A DNA stretch of 64,000 bases from Prochlorococcus sp. AG-347-I06 (GTDB taxonomy: Bacteria > Cyanobacteriota > Cyanobacteriia > PCC-6307 > Cyanobiaceae). The stretch spans positions 106,598-170,597 of the forward strand of contig QCBM01000004.1 of assembly GCA_003281605.1 (NCBI GenBank), written 5' to 3'. Positions 9,801 to 18,348 of the stretch are shown here, piece by piece (within the stretch, counting starts at the first letter, position 1; each line of letters begins with the position of its first letter). A model generated the notes under the pieces. That model was not told the DNA's origin. It was given only the letters and a program-made list of their open reading frames with translations, and searched no databases. The position numbers and the translations under genes are program-made.

Positions 9801-10452
9801 GGCTTTAAAAGTAAAAGATGCGATATTAAGAATCATAAATACATCTTTAGGAAGAGAATTACAAAATAAGAAACTAGTTGATATTCCAAATGAATACTTA
9901 ATTAAGGAACTCAAATATGATTTAACCCTATCTTATGAAGGTAGAAATATTAATTCTCATGATATATCAAACTGCTTTTTTTTAGATCAGGAATATGAAT
10001 TTGGTAAAGAATATGCAAATAAAATAAATGATCTTAAAATTATGAATAAAGGCTTTCATTCAGGATGTATTGATTGTGTTTTTCCTGTAGGAAATAAATT
10101 AGAAGATAGTAAATGGTGGGTAATTGATTGGAAAAGTAATTTGATTTCTGGTAGTGATAATAGTGATTGTTTACCAAGAAACTATAACTATGAAAACATG
10201 AGAAATGAAATGATTAAACATCATTATCCATTGCAATCTCATCTTTATTTATTAGCATTGCATAGATTATTAAAGTGGCGACTTAAAAATTATCAACCAC
10301 ATAAACATCTTGGAGGATATATTTATTTGTTTTTAAAGGGATTGCCAGATTTTGAATTATTTGAAAAATCTAAGTCTGAAGATATATCTCCAGGTATTTT
10401 TATTAGCAAAGCACCTTTAAAAAGAATTAATTATTTAGATAACCTTTTTTAG
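6826..10452 (+). CDS. recB: Exodeoxyribonuclease V beta subunit, RecB helicase-nuclease
   Basis: This 1208-residue protein has all superfamily 1A helicase motifs: Walker A ASAGTGKS at 17-24, LVDEFQDTD (motif II), GDPKQAIYKFRGGD (III), LTDNYRSS (IV), LSTIHSSKGLEFE (V) and VALTRSKYKL (VI). The C-terminal nuclease domain appears complete: GTCLHKIIERFE, GCIDCVF, VIDWKSN and LQSHLYLLALHRLL hold the metal-binding Asp/Lys residues and the conserved Gln. It should be the 3'-5' motor and sole nuclease of RecBCD, processing double-strand breaks for RecA. The gene is 2 bases ahead of recD. Composition is strongly biased to Asn/Lys/Ile. Confidence 0.96.
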   Translation: MNINQIKLDNKFKLVEASAGTGKSFTLAHIVLRNVLEKKVKPDEILLLSFTKNTCSELKDKILFRFKDLKLYLENHNESKIDNTLKDWYLKFKEKEKSKEITLSEIDNFINEIYKLQVTTFHSFCNNIIDEHSIEIGITQDPCIENNIDNLYQDVIDNLWIDDFLNLNPELISAVNQKKISSRFGSRINKSFFVEILKNIDQENICKFQINNKYKISDLNKYFNDFFYLNWNEFCVEWNKQGKELFVQLKELGKLIKESGGKSQIYAAKPRNDKFTQIICWIEEINKRVNSKNFIDFIYDISKDDLLFKYFYIENISKEINKHNLKLDFTKFNLLQDKIYKIKEGFFTEFVRIFTQLAYIKLIELKKSLSIFNFNDLIKTVENTFVDSEISKSNTISKIQKRFKCVLVDEFQDTDIAQWNLIKKFFNTKNHFLLCVGDPKQAIYKFRGGDIETYLDARSNAIEVFSLTDNYRSSKKLIDVLNKLYKNGLKQSKLNYSKLTSRVNENIKPEFKFKDVFEIVEFSKKETDIEDLVTHYIVNFILNNKEIDINKIAILTLNNSQCLDFKKKLNQFNLPCKIQNKQNIFDTEASSLLFLFIECLLNPRSLKNITLLANSKFIEIKLEDLLDHRISNNLETLINKCITWSQELREKGFLNIVNELLINYKSSSIILDSDLNSNLFQLSEIVEIELINSDFDLNIVFNWYKNQLDHILRISNGEDFFAKDYDLKNGINLSTIHSSKGLEFEIVLCPYLSIISNKLNKIKGPLWKSNIDRNIYINISNNYAKVEKFKLIEEEDLFKESERLIYVALTRSKYKLIVFNDLEDTNNILNNDLLNNLENINICKSTFEVRIDKEKIKEIFSKFQTNRLNNNLWKIDNVNKKISNVFNSEKFISYSSYSSWIRKDKNINAVINQYRDYEDNISIIKDSNIKNSKNYPKYFSYPNPLSEFPKGTIAGTCLHKIIERFEFRNDNNQELIDLIIEELNFHQIDNSLALKVKDAILRIINTSLGRELQNKKLVDIPNEYLIKELKYDLTLSYEGRNINSHDISNCFFLDQEYEFGKEYANKINDLKIMNKGFHSGCIDCVFPVGNKLEDSKWWVIDWKSNLISGSDNSDCLPRNYNYENMRNEMIKHHYPLQSHLYLLALHRLLKWRLKNYQPHKHLGGYIYLFLKGLPDFELFEKSKSEDISPGIFISKAPLKRINYLDNLF

Positions 10453-10453
10453 A

Positions 10454-12157
10454 ATGACTAATACTACTACACATATTCAAAAGTTCCAATACGATCATAT
10501 ATTTAATTTAATCTTAGGTATTTTCAAATTTAGTGAAAAAAAATATGGAAATTTCGTCAAAGATGTAATAAATATTCTATTAGAGTTTGAAAAAAATGGT
10601 GAAATTATTATTGATGTTGATAATAGTTTAATAAGCTTTGAATTATTAGAAGATGGCTGGCCCAATAAACATATAGATGTTCTAAAAAATATAGGTTTGA
10701 TTGGTTCCCTTCATTCTCCATTCGTATTAGTAAATAGAAAATTATCCTTATCAAAATGGTCAAAAAAGATAGAAAGAGTTATTAATTCATTTCTAAAAAA
10801 AATAGGTACCGATAATTTAATGAACTCAATAATTTATAAAGATGATAATAAAATTGACCAAATTAAAAATATATTTAAATATTCAAACTTAGTTTTCCTT
10901 CAAGGAGGACCAGGTACGGGTAAAACTACTTTAATAATAAAGTTAATACTAGAACTCCTTCAAATTGATAACTTTTTAAATATTGGTTTATCCGCTCCAA
11001 CTGGTAAAGCTACAGCTCGTTTAAAAGAAGCTCTTAATGATAAAAAAAATGTTTCCTTTAGAAAATTTCTAGAACAAATAGAATTTCAAACTTTACATAG
11101 ATGGATTTTAAATTCTCAAAATAAATCTCTTAAGTTGAAATTTAAACTTAAAGAGCTTGATATTTTCATAATTGATGAAATGTCAATGGTTAATGTTGAT
11201 TTGATTGAATCAGTTTTAAATTTGTTAGCAAAGGACTGTAAAATTATTTTAGTTGGAGATAAAAATCAATTGTCTCCAGTAAATAACTGTTCTATATGGA
11301 ATTATTTGTTTGAATATTCCGATAATAGTTCAATTAAATCTTGTTTAGTAAATTTAGAAAAAACTTATAGAAATAATGGTGATATAGCATTAATTAGTAG
11401 TTTAATATTTAATAATGATTTTTCTTTACTTAATCAAAAGATAAAAGAATTAGAAAAAGATAATAATTCAAAAGAAATTACTATTTCAAAAAGTAGAGAA
11501 AAAGATATTCCAAAAGATCTATTATTTTCGATTACAAGTCATCTAAAACAGTTAAATATTTCAACTTCAAATTTAAGTAAAAAAAAATATATATTTAATA
11601 AGAGTATTAATAATTTATTGCTTATTGAAAAAGAATTAGTAGATAAGATATTTCTGGATTTACAAAGTCACTTGATTTTATGTGAAAAAAATTCCGGAAT
11701 ATGGAGTGTTGAATATTTGAATGAAATTGTTTTTGGACAAAAAAAACCCTATGACCTTAAAACTCTTAATGAGGGTGTTCCGATCATGTGTACAAAAAAT
11801 AATAATGAACTTGGATTATCAAATGGGGATATCGGAGTACTCATAGGTTTAAAAAATAAAAGAAAATATCTTTTTAGAAAATTTAATGATAATAACGAAG
11901 AAATTGTCGCATTAATTGATCCATCAAATTTAGAAAATGTTGTACCAGCAATAGCCATTACTATTCATAAATCTCAAGGAAGTGAATCTGAAAAAGTAAA
12001 CATTTTGTGGTCTCAAAATTATAGAAGAAATCAATATGCTCTTAAAGAAAAAAAAGATAAACAAAATATCTTTTGCAGAGATAATTTTGAAAGAAGGTTA
12101 TTTTATACTGCTGTTACAAGAGCGAAAAAATCTTTAAATATATATTATTTAAATTAA
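10454..12157 (+). CDS. recD: Exodeoxyribonuclease V alpha subunit, RecD helicase
   Basis: The 567-residue protein carries SF1B helicase motifs: GGPGTGKTTL (Walker A), SAPTGKATARL (Ia), IIDEMSMVN (II), VGDKNQLSPV (III), SNGDIGVL, TIHKSQGSESE (V) and FYTAVTRAKKSL (VI). RecD is the 5'-3' motor of RecBCD. The N-terminal 130 residues are the less conserved RecB-binding region. It follows recB after one base, giving the order recC-(methyltransferase)-recB-recD. Length is slightly short compared with the 608-residue E. coli protein but no motif is missing. Confidence 0.95.
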   Translation: MTNTTTHIQKFQYDHIFNLILGIFKFSEKKYGNFVKDVINILLEFEKNGEIIIDVDNSLISFELLEDGWPNKHIDVLKNIGLIGSLHSPFVLVNRKLSLSKWSKKIERVINSFLKKIGTDNLMNSIIYKDDNKIDQIKNIFKYSNLVFLQGGPGTGKTTLIIKLILELLQIDNFLNIGLSAPTGKATARLKEALNDKKNVSFRKFLEQIEFQTLHRWILNSQNKSLKLKFKLKELDIFIIDEMSMVNVDLIESVLNLLAKDCKIILVGDKNQLSPVNNCSIWNYLFEYSDNSSIKSCLVNLEKTYRNNGDIALISSLIFNNDFSLLNQKIKELEKDNNSKEITISKSREKDIPKDLLFSITSHLKQLNISTSNLSKKKYIFNKSINNLLLIEKELVDKIFLDLQSHLILCEKNSGIWSVEYLNEIVFGQKKPYDLKTLNEGVPIMCTKNNNELGLSNGDIGVLIGLKNKRKYLFRKFNDNNEEIVALIDPSNLENVVPAIAITIHKSQGSESEKVNILWSQNYRRNQYALKEKKDKQNIFCRDNFERRLFYTAVTRAKKSLNIYYLN

Positions 12158-12167
12158 ATTTTATTTT

Positions 12168-12190
12168 TTAAGAAATTAGTAATATCTTAA
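12168..12190 (+). promoter_or_regulatory. Short inverted repeat in the helicase leader
   Basis: TTAAGA at 12168-12173 and TCTTAA at 12185-12190 can form a 6-bp stem about 110 bases upstream of the DEAD-box helicase start and about 10 bases after the recD stop. There is no T run after it, so it is not a standard terminator. In AT-rich DNA such a stem can arise by chance. Confidence 0.25.
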
Positions 12191-12264
12191 CCCCGAGATG
12201 TTAGATTAATGATTCGGCTCTGTAAGGCTAATCAACAATTTAAGTCAATTCAGATATTTGTTGG

Positions 12265-12291
12265 ATGCCTAATCAGAAGATTATTAGGCAT
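12265..12291 (+). promoter_or_regulatory. Hairpin covering the ribosome-binding region of the DEAD-box helicase
   Basis: ATGCCTAAT (12265-12273) and ATTAGGCAT (12283-12291) are perfect 9-base inverted copies around a 9-base loop, and G-U pairs can extend the stem. The stem ends 5 bases before the ATG at 12297, and the only Shine-Dalgarno-like AGG (12286-12288) lies in its 3' arm. As RNA the ribosome site would be paired. That suggests translational control, for example by temperature or by the helicase itself. The structure is seen in the sequence; the regulation is inference. Confidence 0.55.
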
Positions 12292-12296
12292 TTAAA

Positions 12297-14078
12297 ATGG
12301 CTTTTAAAAAAGATAGTAAATCTCTTGGTAGTGAGCAGGAAAAGTCTCAGAATGAAGATTCTTCCCTACTAGAGTTCAAGAACTTAGATAACAAAAAAGA
12401 AATTGAATCTCAACTATTGGATGTATCGAAAGGAGATGATAATGAGAATGGATTTCTCGATTTTGGATTTAATCAATCGATCTTAAACTCGTTAAAAAAT
12501 AAAGGATACAAAAATCCAACTCCCATCCAAAAAGCTGCAATTCCCGAACTAATGTTAGGCAGGGATTTACTAGGCCAAGCACAAACAGGAACAGGAAAGA
12601 CTGCAGCTTTCGCATTACCATTAATAGAAAAACTAACAGATAATAAAGAATTAAATGCCAAGGTTTTAGTTATGACTCCTACGAGAGAATTAGCAACTCA
12701 AGTGGCAGAATCTTTTAAAAGTTATAGTTCTGAATCTAGCAATTTTAAGACTATTGCAATATATGGAGGTACCGACTATCGAAATCAAATTTCTGCATTA
12801 AAAAGAAAAGTTGACGTAGTAGTTGGGACCCCAGGGCGAATAATGGATCATATAAGGCAGGGGACTTTTAAAATTAAAGATATAAATTGTCTTGTTTTAG
12901 ATGAGGCAGATGAAATGTTAAATATGGGTTTTCTTGAAGATATTGAATGGATAATAGATCAACTTCCAGAAAATAAGCAGATGGTATTGTTTTCAGCAAC
13001 AATGCCTAGTGAAATAAAAAATATAGCAAAAAAATATCTAAATGAACCAGCCGAAATATTAATCAAAAGTGTCAAAAAAGAAACTCAATTAATTTCGCAA
13101 AAATTTCTATATGTACAAAGGCATCATAAGTTAGATGCTTTAAAAAGAATACTAGAACTTAATAACGAGGGTGTAATTATTTTTGTTAGGACAAAACTAC
13201 TTACTACTTCAATAGCTGAAGCTTTAGAGAATTCAGGTCATACTGTGGCAGTACTTAATGGAGATATACCTCAAAATCAAAGAGAAAATACTGTAGATAG
13301 ATTGAAAAAAGGATTTATTAATATCCTTGTTGCAACTGATGTCGCAGCTAGAGGATTAGATGTTGAGAGGATAAAACTTGTTGTTAATTACGATTTTCCT
13401 TTTGACAAGGAAACATATACTCATAGAATTGGAAGAACTGGAAGGGCAGGCAGATCAGGAGAAGCAATTTTATTTGTTAATCAAAGAGAAAAACATTTTC
13501 TAAGAAACTTAGAAAACTCAACAAGAACCAAGATTGAAGAAATTAATATACCAAGTAATAAGATAATAAATGAAAAAAGGATGGAGAAACTTATAGACAA
13601 TGTTAATGAGAGTTCTTTAGCTAAAGATGAAAATGAAGAAAATAAAGCTTTGATTATTGATGTACTTGATAATTTAAAAGAAAAATACTCTATGGATGAC
13701 TCAAATATTGCAATGGCGGCTATTAATTTAGTAATAGGTAATAAATCATTTTTTGTTAATGACGATGATTCTTGGATTAATAAACAAAATAATACTGATC
13801 GCAATAGATCAAATAGAAATAGTAATAATCGTATGAGAAATTCAAATAGAAGAAATAATTATCAAAATGATTCTTTTGAAACCTATAAATTTAACTTTGG
13901 TAAATTTGATGGGGTTAGAGTTGCAAATATTATATCCTCAATCTGTAATTCAACTAATATAAATGGAAGATCCATAGGTAAGATACAGATTTTTAATGAT
14001 TACAGTTTGGTAGATTTACCAAGAGATCTGCATAGAGAAACTAAAAATAAATTAAAAAAAATTAAAGTTAGAAACTAG
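12297..14078 (+). CDS. deaD: DEAD-box ATP-dependent RNA helicase (DeaD/CsdA-like)
   Basis: This 593-residue protein has an acidic, low-complexity N-terminus (about 1-50), then the DEAD-box core: Q motif GYKNPTPIQ (70-78), Walker A AQTGTGKT (95-102), PTRELATQ, VLDEADEM, SAT, and HRIGRTGRAGR. After the core comes an Arg/Asn-rich linker and a C-terminal DbpA-type RNA-binding fold (YKFNFGKFDGVRVANI to the end). The layout matches cold-responsive helicases such as DeaD/CsdA and cyanobacterial CrhR, which unwind RNA in ribosome assembly and mRNA turnover. The start codon follows a stable hairpin, pointing to translational regulation. It appears to have its own 139-base leader after recD. Confidence 0.93.
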   Translation: MAFKKDSKSLGSEQEKSQNEDSSLLEFKNLDNKKEIESQLLDVSKGDDNENGFLDFGFNQSILNSLKNKGYKNPTPIQKAAIPELMLGRDLLGQAQTGTGKTAAFALPLIEKLTDNKELNAKVLVMTPTRELATQVAESFKSYSSESSNFKTIAIYGGTDYRNQISALKRKVDVVVGTPGRIMDHIRQGTFKIKDINCLVLDEADEMLNMGFLEDIEWIIDQLPENKQMVLFSATMPSEIKNIAKKYLNEPAEILIKSVKKETQLISQKFLYVQRHHKLDALKRILELNNEGVIIFVRTKLLTTSIAEALENSGHTVAVLNGDIPQNQRENTVDRLKKGFINILVATDVAARGLDVERIKLVVNYDFPFDKETYTHRIGRTGRAGRSGEAILFVNQREKHFLRNLENSTRTKIEEINIPSNKIINEKRMEKLIDNVNESSLAKDENEENKALIIDVLDNLKEKYSMDDSNIAMAAINLVIGNKSFFVNDDDSWINKQNNTDRNRSNRNSNNRMRNSNRRNNYQNDSFETYKFNFGKFDGVRVANIISSICNSTNINGRSIGKIQIFNDYSLVDLPRDLHRETKNKLKKIKVRN

Positions 14079-14087
14079 TGATAGAGA

Positions 14088-14381
14088 ATGAAAGCTAGCG
14101 AATATAGATTCTTTATTTTTGTGAATTTGATAATCCTATTCAACTCTTTTAATAGTTATTATTTAGCTCAAACTAAACAAAATTCAATCATTAAATTATT
14201 TTGTCTTCAGAGTGTCAAAGAGGAGATGTTGAAATCAGAAATAGTATATAGTGAGGAAATTGCTAAAGAAACTTGTGATTGTTACTACGAAGAATTTACA
14301 CAAACTGCAAGTCATCAAGATGCAAAAACAAAATGTAAATTAGAAACTAAAGAAAATTTAAATCATAATAGAAAAATTTAA
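14088..14381 (+). CDS. Small secreted cysteine-containing hypothetical protein
   Basis: A 97-residue protein with a hydrophobic N-terminal segment (about residues 8-28) that could be a signal peptide, followed by a helical region with four cysteines (LFCLQS, TCDCYYEEF, KTKCKLE). The C-x-C pair and downstream Cys suggest disulfides if exported. It begins 9 bases after the helicase stop and ends 10 bases before the ABC exporter, so it may be co-transcribed. I do not recognise the family. Confidence 0.6.
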   Translation: MKASEYRFFIFVNLIILFNSFNSYYLAQTKQNSIIKLFCLQSVKEEMLKSEIVYSEEIAKETCDCYYEEFTQTASHQDAKTKCKLETKENLNHNRKI

Positions 14382-14391
14382 TTGTTATTTT

Positions 14392-16164
14392 ATGAGGTCT
14401 AAGAACAACCAAAATCCAATAATTAGACTTTATTTAAACCTTATTGAAGAAAGAAGGTTACTATTTTTTGCTTTTCTTAGTTCCATAATTAATAAAATAT
14501 TAGATTTAGCTCCCCCTGTAATAATTGGTCTTGCAGTTGATATCGTTGTAAAAGAACAGAATTCATGGATTGCTGGTTTTGGGATAAAAGAAGTTCCAGC
14601 ACAATTGATTTTTCTTGCATTTGCTTCAGGAATAGTTTGGTCTGGAGAATCCTCCTTTGAATATTTATATTCGATTTTATGGAGAAATTTGGCTCAGCTA
14701 TCGCAACATAAATTAAGAATAAAAGCTTATGAGCATATCCAAGAATTAGATATGGATTTTTTTGAAAATGATAATACTGGAAGGCTATTATCTATTTTGA
14801 ATGATGATATAAATCAACTCGAGAGATTTCTAGACCAAGGGGCTAATCAGATTATTCAGTTGTTTATAACTGTTTTAATAATTGGGGGCACAATGATTTT
14901 TGTCGCTCCAAAAATTGCTTTATTTGCTTTCTTTCCTATTCCAATAATATTTTTAGGATCAATTAAATTTCAAAGGAAGCTTGCTCCAAAATACAGAGAT
15001 GTTAGAAATAAAGCTGGACTGTTGGCATCAAGACTTAATAATAATTTAAGTGGAATTCTAACCATAAAAAGTTTTACTAAAGAAAAATGGGAACTAAATA
15101 GATTAAATAAAGAAAGTCTCGATTATCAAAGAAGTAATAAGGCTGCAATAAAATTATCTTCTGCTTTTATCCCTCTTATAAGATTTGCAATCTTATTTGC
15201 TTTTATAGCTATTCTATTAATTGGAGGTTTCCAAACTTGGAACAATAAACTTGATGTAGGAACTTATAGTTTTTTAGTGTTTATTACACAAAGACTATTA
15301 TGGCCTTTAACTACTTTGGGGCATGTTTTAGATGATTTTCAGAGATCTATGGCTTCAATAGATAGAGTAATTGATCTCATAGATACGCCTATAAAAATAA
15401 AAGATGGAAAAATAAAAATTGAACCTAAAGATATCAAAGGAGAAATTATTTTTAATAATGTAAATTTCAATTATCCTGGAAGAGATTCAACTTTAAAAAA
15501 CATAAATTTCAAAGTTGAAAAAAACTCAACATTAGGAATTGTTGGTTTAACAGGTTCCGGGAAAAGTACAATAATAAAATTACTCCTTAGGATTTATGAT
15601 AGTAAAAATGGGTCAATTACCTTGGACGGGGTTTCAATTAAAGAAATAAATTTGAAGGATTTAAGAAAGTGTATTTCTTTAGTAAGTCAAGAAACTTATT
15701 TGTTTCATGGCAGTGTACAAGAAAATATTGCTTATGGCTCAATCAACCCAAGTCTTAAAGATATCATTAAAGCTTCAAAGATTGCGGAAGCTCATAAATT
15801 TATTGAACAATTACCAGATGGTTATAAAACTATAGTTGGGGAGAGGGGCCAAAGGCTCTCAGGCGGACAACGTCAAAGAATTGCTTTTGCGAGAGCTGTT
15901 TTAAAGGATGCTCCAATATTAATATTAGATGAAGCTACAGCCTCAGTTGATAATGAAACAGAGGCTTTAATTCAAAAATCATTATCTAAAATCACCAAAG
16001 AAAGAACAACAATAGTAATAGCTCATAGATTAAGCACCATTAAAAATGCGGATAATATTGTTGTTATTGATAAAGGTAAAATAGTTGAAAGCGGAAAACA
16101 TGAAAATCTATTAGATCAGAATAAAATATATGCCGATTTATGGAACGTTCAAGTAGGAATTTAG
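14392..16164 (+). CDS. MsbA-like ABC exporter (fused permease and ATPase)
   Basis: The 590-residue half-transporter has a six-span exporter domain (about residues 20-310) with the coupling region YEHIQELDMDFFENDNTGRL, then an ATPase domain with Walker A GLTGSGKST, QETYLFHGSV as the Q-loop region, the signature LSGGQRQR, Walker B ILILDEATASVD and the switch IAHRLST. It would act as a homodimer that exports a hydrophobic substrate. MsbA/lipid A, drug or lipid flippase roles all remain possible and the sequence does not decide. It converges with the CyanoP gene, with 15 bases between stops. Confidence 0.92.
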   Translation: MRSKNNQNPIIRLYLNLIEERRLLFFAFLSSIINKILDLAPPVIIGLAVDIVVKEQNSWIAGFGIKEVPAQLIFLAFASGIVWSGESSFEYLYSILWRNLAQLSQHKLRIKAYEHIQELDMDFFENDNTGRLLSILNDDINQLERFLDQGANQIIQLFITVLIIGGTMIFVAPKIALFAFFPIPIIFLGSIKFQRKLAPKYRDVRNKAGLLASRLNNNLSGILTIKSFTKEKWELNRLNKESLDYQRSNKAAIKLSSAFIPLIRFAILFAFIAILLIGGFQTWNNKLDVGTYSFLVFITQRLLWPLTTLGHVLDDFQRSMASIDRVIDLIDTPIKIKDGKIKIEPKDIKGEIIFNNVNFNYPGRDSTLKNINFKVEKNSTLGIVGLTGSGKSTIIKLLLRIYDSKNGSITLDGVSIKEINLKDLRKCISLVSQETYLFHGSVQENIAYGSINPSLKDIIKASKIAEAHKFIEQLPDGYKTIVGERGQRLSGGQRQRIAFARAVLKDAPILILDEATASVDNETEALIQKSLSKITKERTTIVIAHRLSTIKNADNIVVIDKGKIVESGKHENLLDQNKIYADLWNVQVGI

Positions 16165-16179
16165 TATGAAATTTCTAAA

Positions 16180-16737
16180 CTATATTAAAAAGTTAAATGA
16201 TTCAATTACATTGCTAAACATACCGTCAACTTTATTCCATCTCTCTTCATTTGTTCCCACAGCGAAAGTGTAAAGTGTTCCTCTATCAATTACTACAGTA
16301 GCTAATTCGTGTCTGGCCTGTTCATTTAAATTTAATTCATATTCTAAATCATAGAAAATATGATTGGATGCCTCCCTTTTATTGGCATTTATGAGTTTTA
16401 CCTCTCTACCTGAACCTTCGGGAGCAATAACTTTATCTATTAATGTTTGACCTACTTCACTTGGGCTTCCTAATTGCTCTAATTGAATCTCTTTATTTAC
16501 ATCAGAGATAACTAAACTTAAGGTCTCATTACTGTTTATTAGATCATGATAAATAATTTCAGGACCTCCATCGACTTTTACTCTAGTCCATCCTGTTGGA
16601 TACAAAAAGGCATATCTTCCATCTGGACTTTGATAAGCTTCTAATCCCGCATTTAGTCCGCCACTACAAGCACTCAGTGTTAAACACAAAAAAATCAAAA
16701 ATAAATATTTGAAAGGATTAAATTTAATATTTTTCAT
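16180..16737 (-). CDS. psbP: CyanoP, PsbP-domain photosystem II lipoprotein
   Basis: The 185-residue protein starts with a lipoprotein signal ending LTLSAC, with the acylated Cys at residue 24. The mature part has the PsbP-family YQSPDGRYAFLYPTGW start, a VDGGPEIIYHDL segment and the C-terminal EERWNKVDGMFSNVIESF helix. Cyanobacterial PsbP (CyanoP) is a lumenal thylakoid lipoprotein linked to photosystem II assembly rather than a stoichiometric extrinsic subunit as in plants. It is divergent from recR with an 82-base gap that must hold both promoters. Confidence 0.9.
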   Translation of the reverse strand: MKNIKFNPFKYLFLIFLCLTLSACSGGLNAGLEAYQSPDGRYAFLYPTGWTRVKVDGGPEIIYHDLINSNETLSLVISDVNKEIQLEQLGSPSEVGQTLIDKVIAPEGSGREVKLINANKREASNHIFYDLEYELNLNEQARHELATVVIDRGTLYTFAVGTNEERWNKVDGMFSNVIESFNFLI

Positions 16738-16819
16738 TTTGTTTGAAATTACTAATTAAAAACATAATAAGACATTAAAAGCAAACAATTATGGCATTTC
16801 AGAATTTTGCGTCTAAATT

Positions 16820-17440
16820 ATGCCTAGAAATAGTTTAATTTTGATTACTTATACCAAACCGCTTTCAAAATTAATTGGTCATTTTGAGAAATTCCCAGGG
16901 ATTGGTCCAAGAACAGCCCAACGATTAGCCCTGTTTATTTTGAAACAACCTGAAAATACAATAAGAGATTTTTCAAAAGCTCTGTTAGAAGCACATAGTA
17001 ATGTTGGTCGTTGCAAAAAATGTTTCAATTTGACTTCAGAAGATGAATGTGAAATTTGTAAAAATACTGAAAGAAATCAAAAACTAATCTGTGTAGTAGC
17101 AGAAACTAAAGATTTGCTTGCTTTGGAGCGCGCTAGAGAATTTAAAGGTGTTTACCATGTTATTGGTGGTTTAATATCCCCAATGGATTCTGTTGGCCCC
17201 GAACTCTTGGAAATAAGAAGCTTGGTAGAAAGAGTTAGTAAATCTGAAATAGATGAGATCATATTGGCATTGACCCCCAGTGTTGAGGGAGATACAACAA
17301 GTCTTTATATTGGAAAATTGTTAGCTCCTTTTACTAAAGTTACGAGGATTGCATATGGCCTCCCAATGGGCAGTGAACTTGAATATGTGGATGAAGTTAC
17401 ACTTGCAAGGGCGTTAGAAGGAAGAACAAAACTAAATTAG
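16820..17440 (+). CDS. recR: Recombination mediator protein RecR
   Basis: The 206-residue protein contains [14 protein letters not shown] (helix-hairpin-helix), a zinc-binding cluster CKKC...CEIC, a Toprim segment beginning [14 protein letters not shown], and the C-terminal [23 protein letters not shown], which together define RecR. RecR works with RecO/RecF to load RecA at gaps. From ATG 16820 the first residues (MPRNSLIL) are unusual, and an in-frame TTG at 16841 gives [12 protein letters not shown], closer to typical RecR starts; the choice is open. lipA follows after 3 bases. Confidence 0.95.
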   Translation: MPRNSLILITYTKPLSKLIGHFEKFPGIGPRTAQRLALFILKQPENTIRDFSKALLEAHSNVGRCKKCFNLTSEDECEICKNTERNQKLICVVAETKDLLALERAREFKGVYHVIGGLISPMDSVGPELLEIRSLVERVSKSEIDEIILALTPSVEGDTTSLYIGKLLAPFTKVTRIAYGLPMGSELEYVDEVTLARALEGRTKLN

Positions 17441-17443
17441 ATA

Positions 17444-18343
17444 ATGAGAGAAAAAAATCTAATAAAGAAAGAAAAAATTTTAAGACTTCCCTCTTGGATA
17501 AAATTTCCTATTAGTAAAGCTTCAGAATTCGAAAGAATACAAACACTTATCAAAAAATCAAATATTCATACTATTTGCGAAGAAGCAAGATGTCCAAATA
17601 GAGCAGAATGTTATGCCTCAGGAACAGCCACTTTCTTGCTGGGTGGATCGATATGTTCTCGTTCATGTGCTTTTTGTCAGGTAAATAAAGGTAGACCTAG
17701 TTCTATCAATATCAATGAATGCACTCAGGTAGCTGAAGCAGTGAAAGTACTAAATTTGAAATATGTTGTTTTAACATCCGTAGCTAGAGACGATCTCCCT
17801 GATCATGGTGCAAATTTATTTATATCTACAATTGATGAGATTAGAAAAATTGATTCAACAATTAAAATAGAAGTTTTAACTCCTGATTTATGGGGTGGGG
17901 GCAAAAATTTTGATGAAACTAATAACCTTCAGACTCAGAGATTGAAGATGATTTTAGAAAAAGATCCAATATGCTTTAATCATAATCTTGAAACTGTTGA
18001 AAGACTGCAAAAAGAAGTTAGGAGGGGTGCAAATTACAAAAAATCACTTAGTTTACTAAAAAAGTCAAAAGATATTGCTCCTCATATTCAAACTAAATCA
18101 GGCATTATGTTAGGTCTTGGGGAAACATTGGATGAAATAAAAAATACAATTTATGATCTTAAAAAAATAGATTGTGATCAAATAACAATTGGCCAATATT
18201 TAAGGCCCTCATTCAATCATTTGGCAGTTAAGAAATATTGGGATCCATCAGAGTTTGAATATTTACATCGCTTCTCTAAGGATTTAGGATTCAAAAAAGT
18301 ATCTTCTGGCCCTTTAGTTAGAAGTAGTTATCATGCGGGTTGA
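17444..18343 (+). CDS. lipA: Lipoyl synthase (radical SAM)
   Basis: A 299-residue radical SAM enzyme with both required clusters: the auxiliary set CEEARCPNRAEC and the radical SAM set CSRSCAFC (C-x3-C-x2-C). Other LipA landmarks are VVLTSVARDDLPDHG, TPDLWGG, NHNLETVERL, SGIMLGLGET and the closing RSSYHAG, whose serine binds the auxiliary cluster. It inserts sulfur at C6 and C8 of octanoyl groups on lipoyl-dependent proteins. Cyanobacteria often have two lipA paralogues; whether this is the only copy cannot be told here. Confidence 0.95.
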   Translation: MREKNLIKKEKILRLPSWIKFPISKASEFERIQTLIKKSNIHTICEEARCPNRAECYASGTATFLLGGSICSRSCAFCQVNKGRPSSININECTQVAEAVKVLNLKYVVLTSVARDDLPDHGANLFISTIDEIRKIDSTIKIEVLTPDLWGGGKNFDETNNLQTQRLKMILEKDPICFNHNLETVERLQKEVRRGANYKKSLSLLKKSKDIAPHIQTKSGIMLGLGETLDEIKNTIYDLKKIDCDQITIGQYLRPSFNHLAVKKYWDPSEFEYLHRFSKDLGFKKVSSGPLVRSSYHAG

Positions 18344-18348
18344 CTTTC

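Noticed and set aside
13481..13804. 107-residue frame antisense to the DEAD-box helicase
   Set aside because: Opposite a conserved coding region, hydrophobic by composition only.
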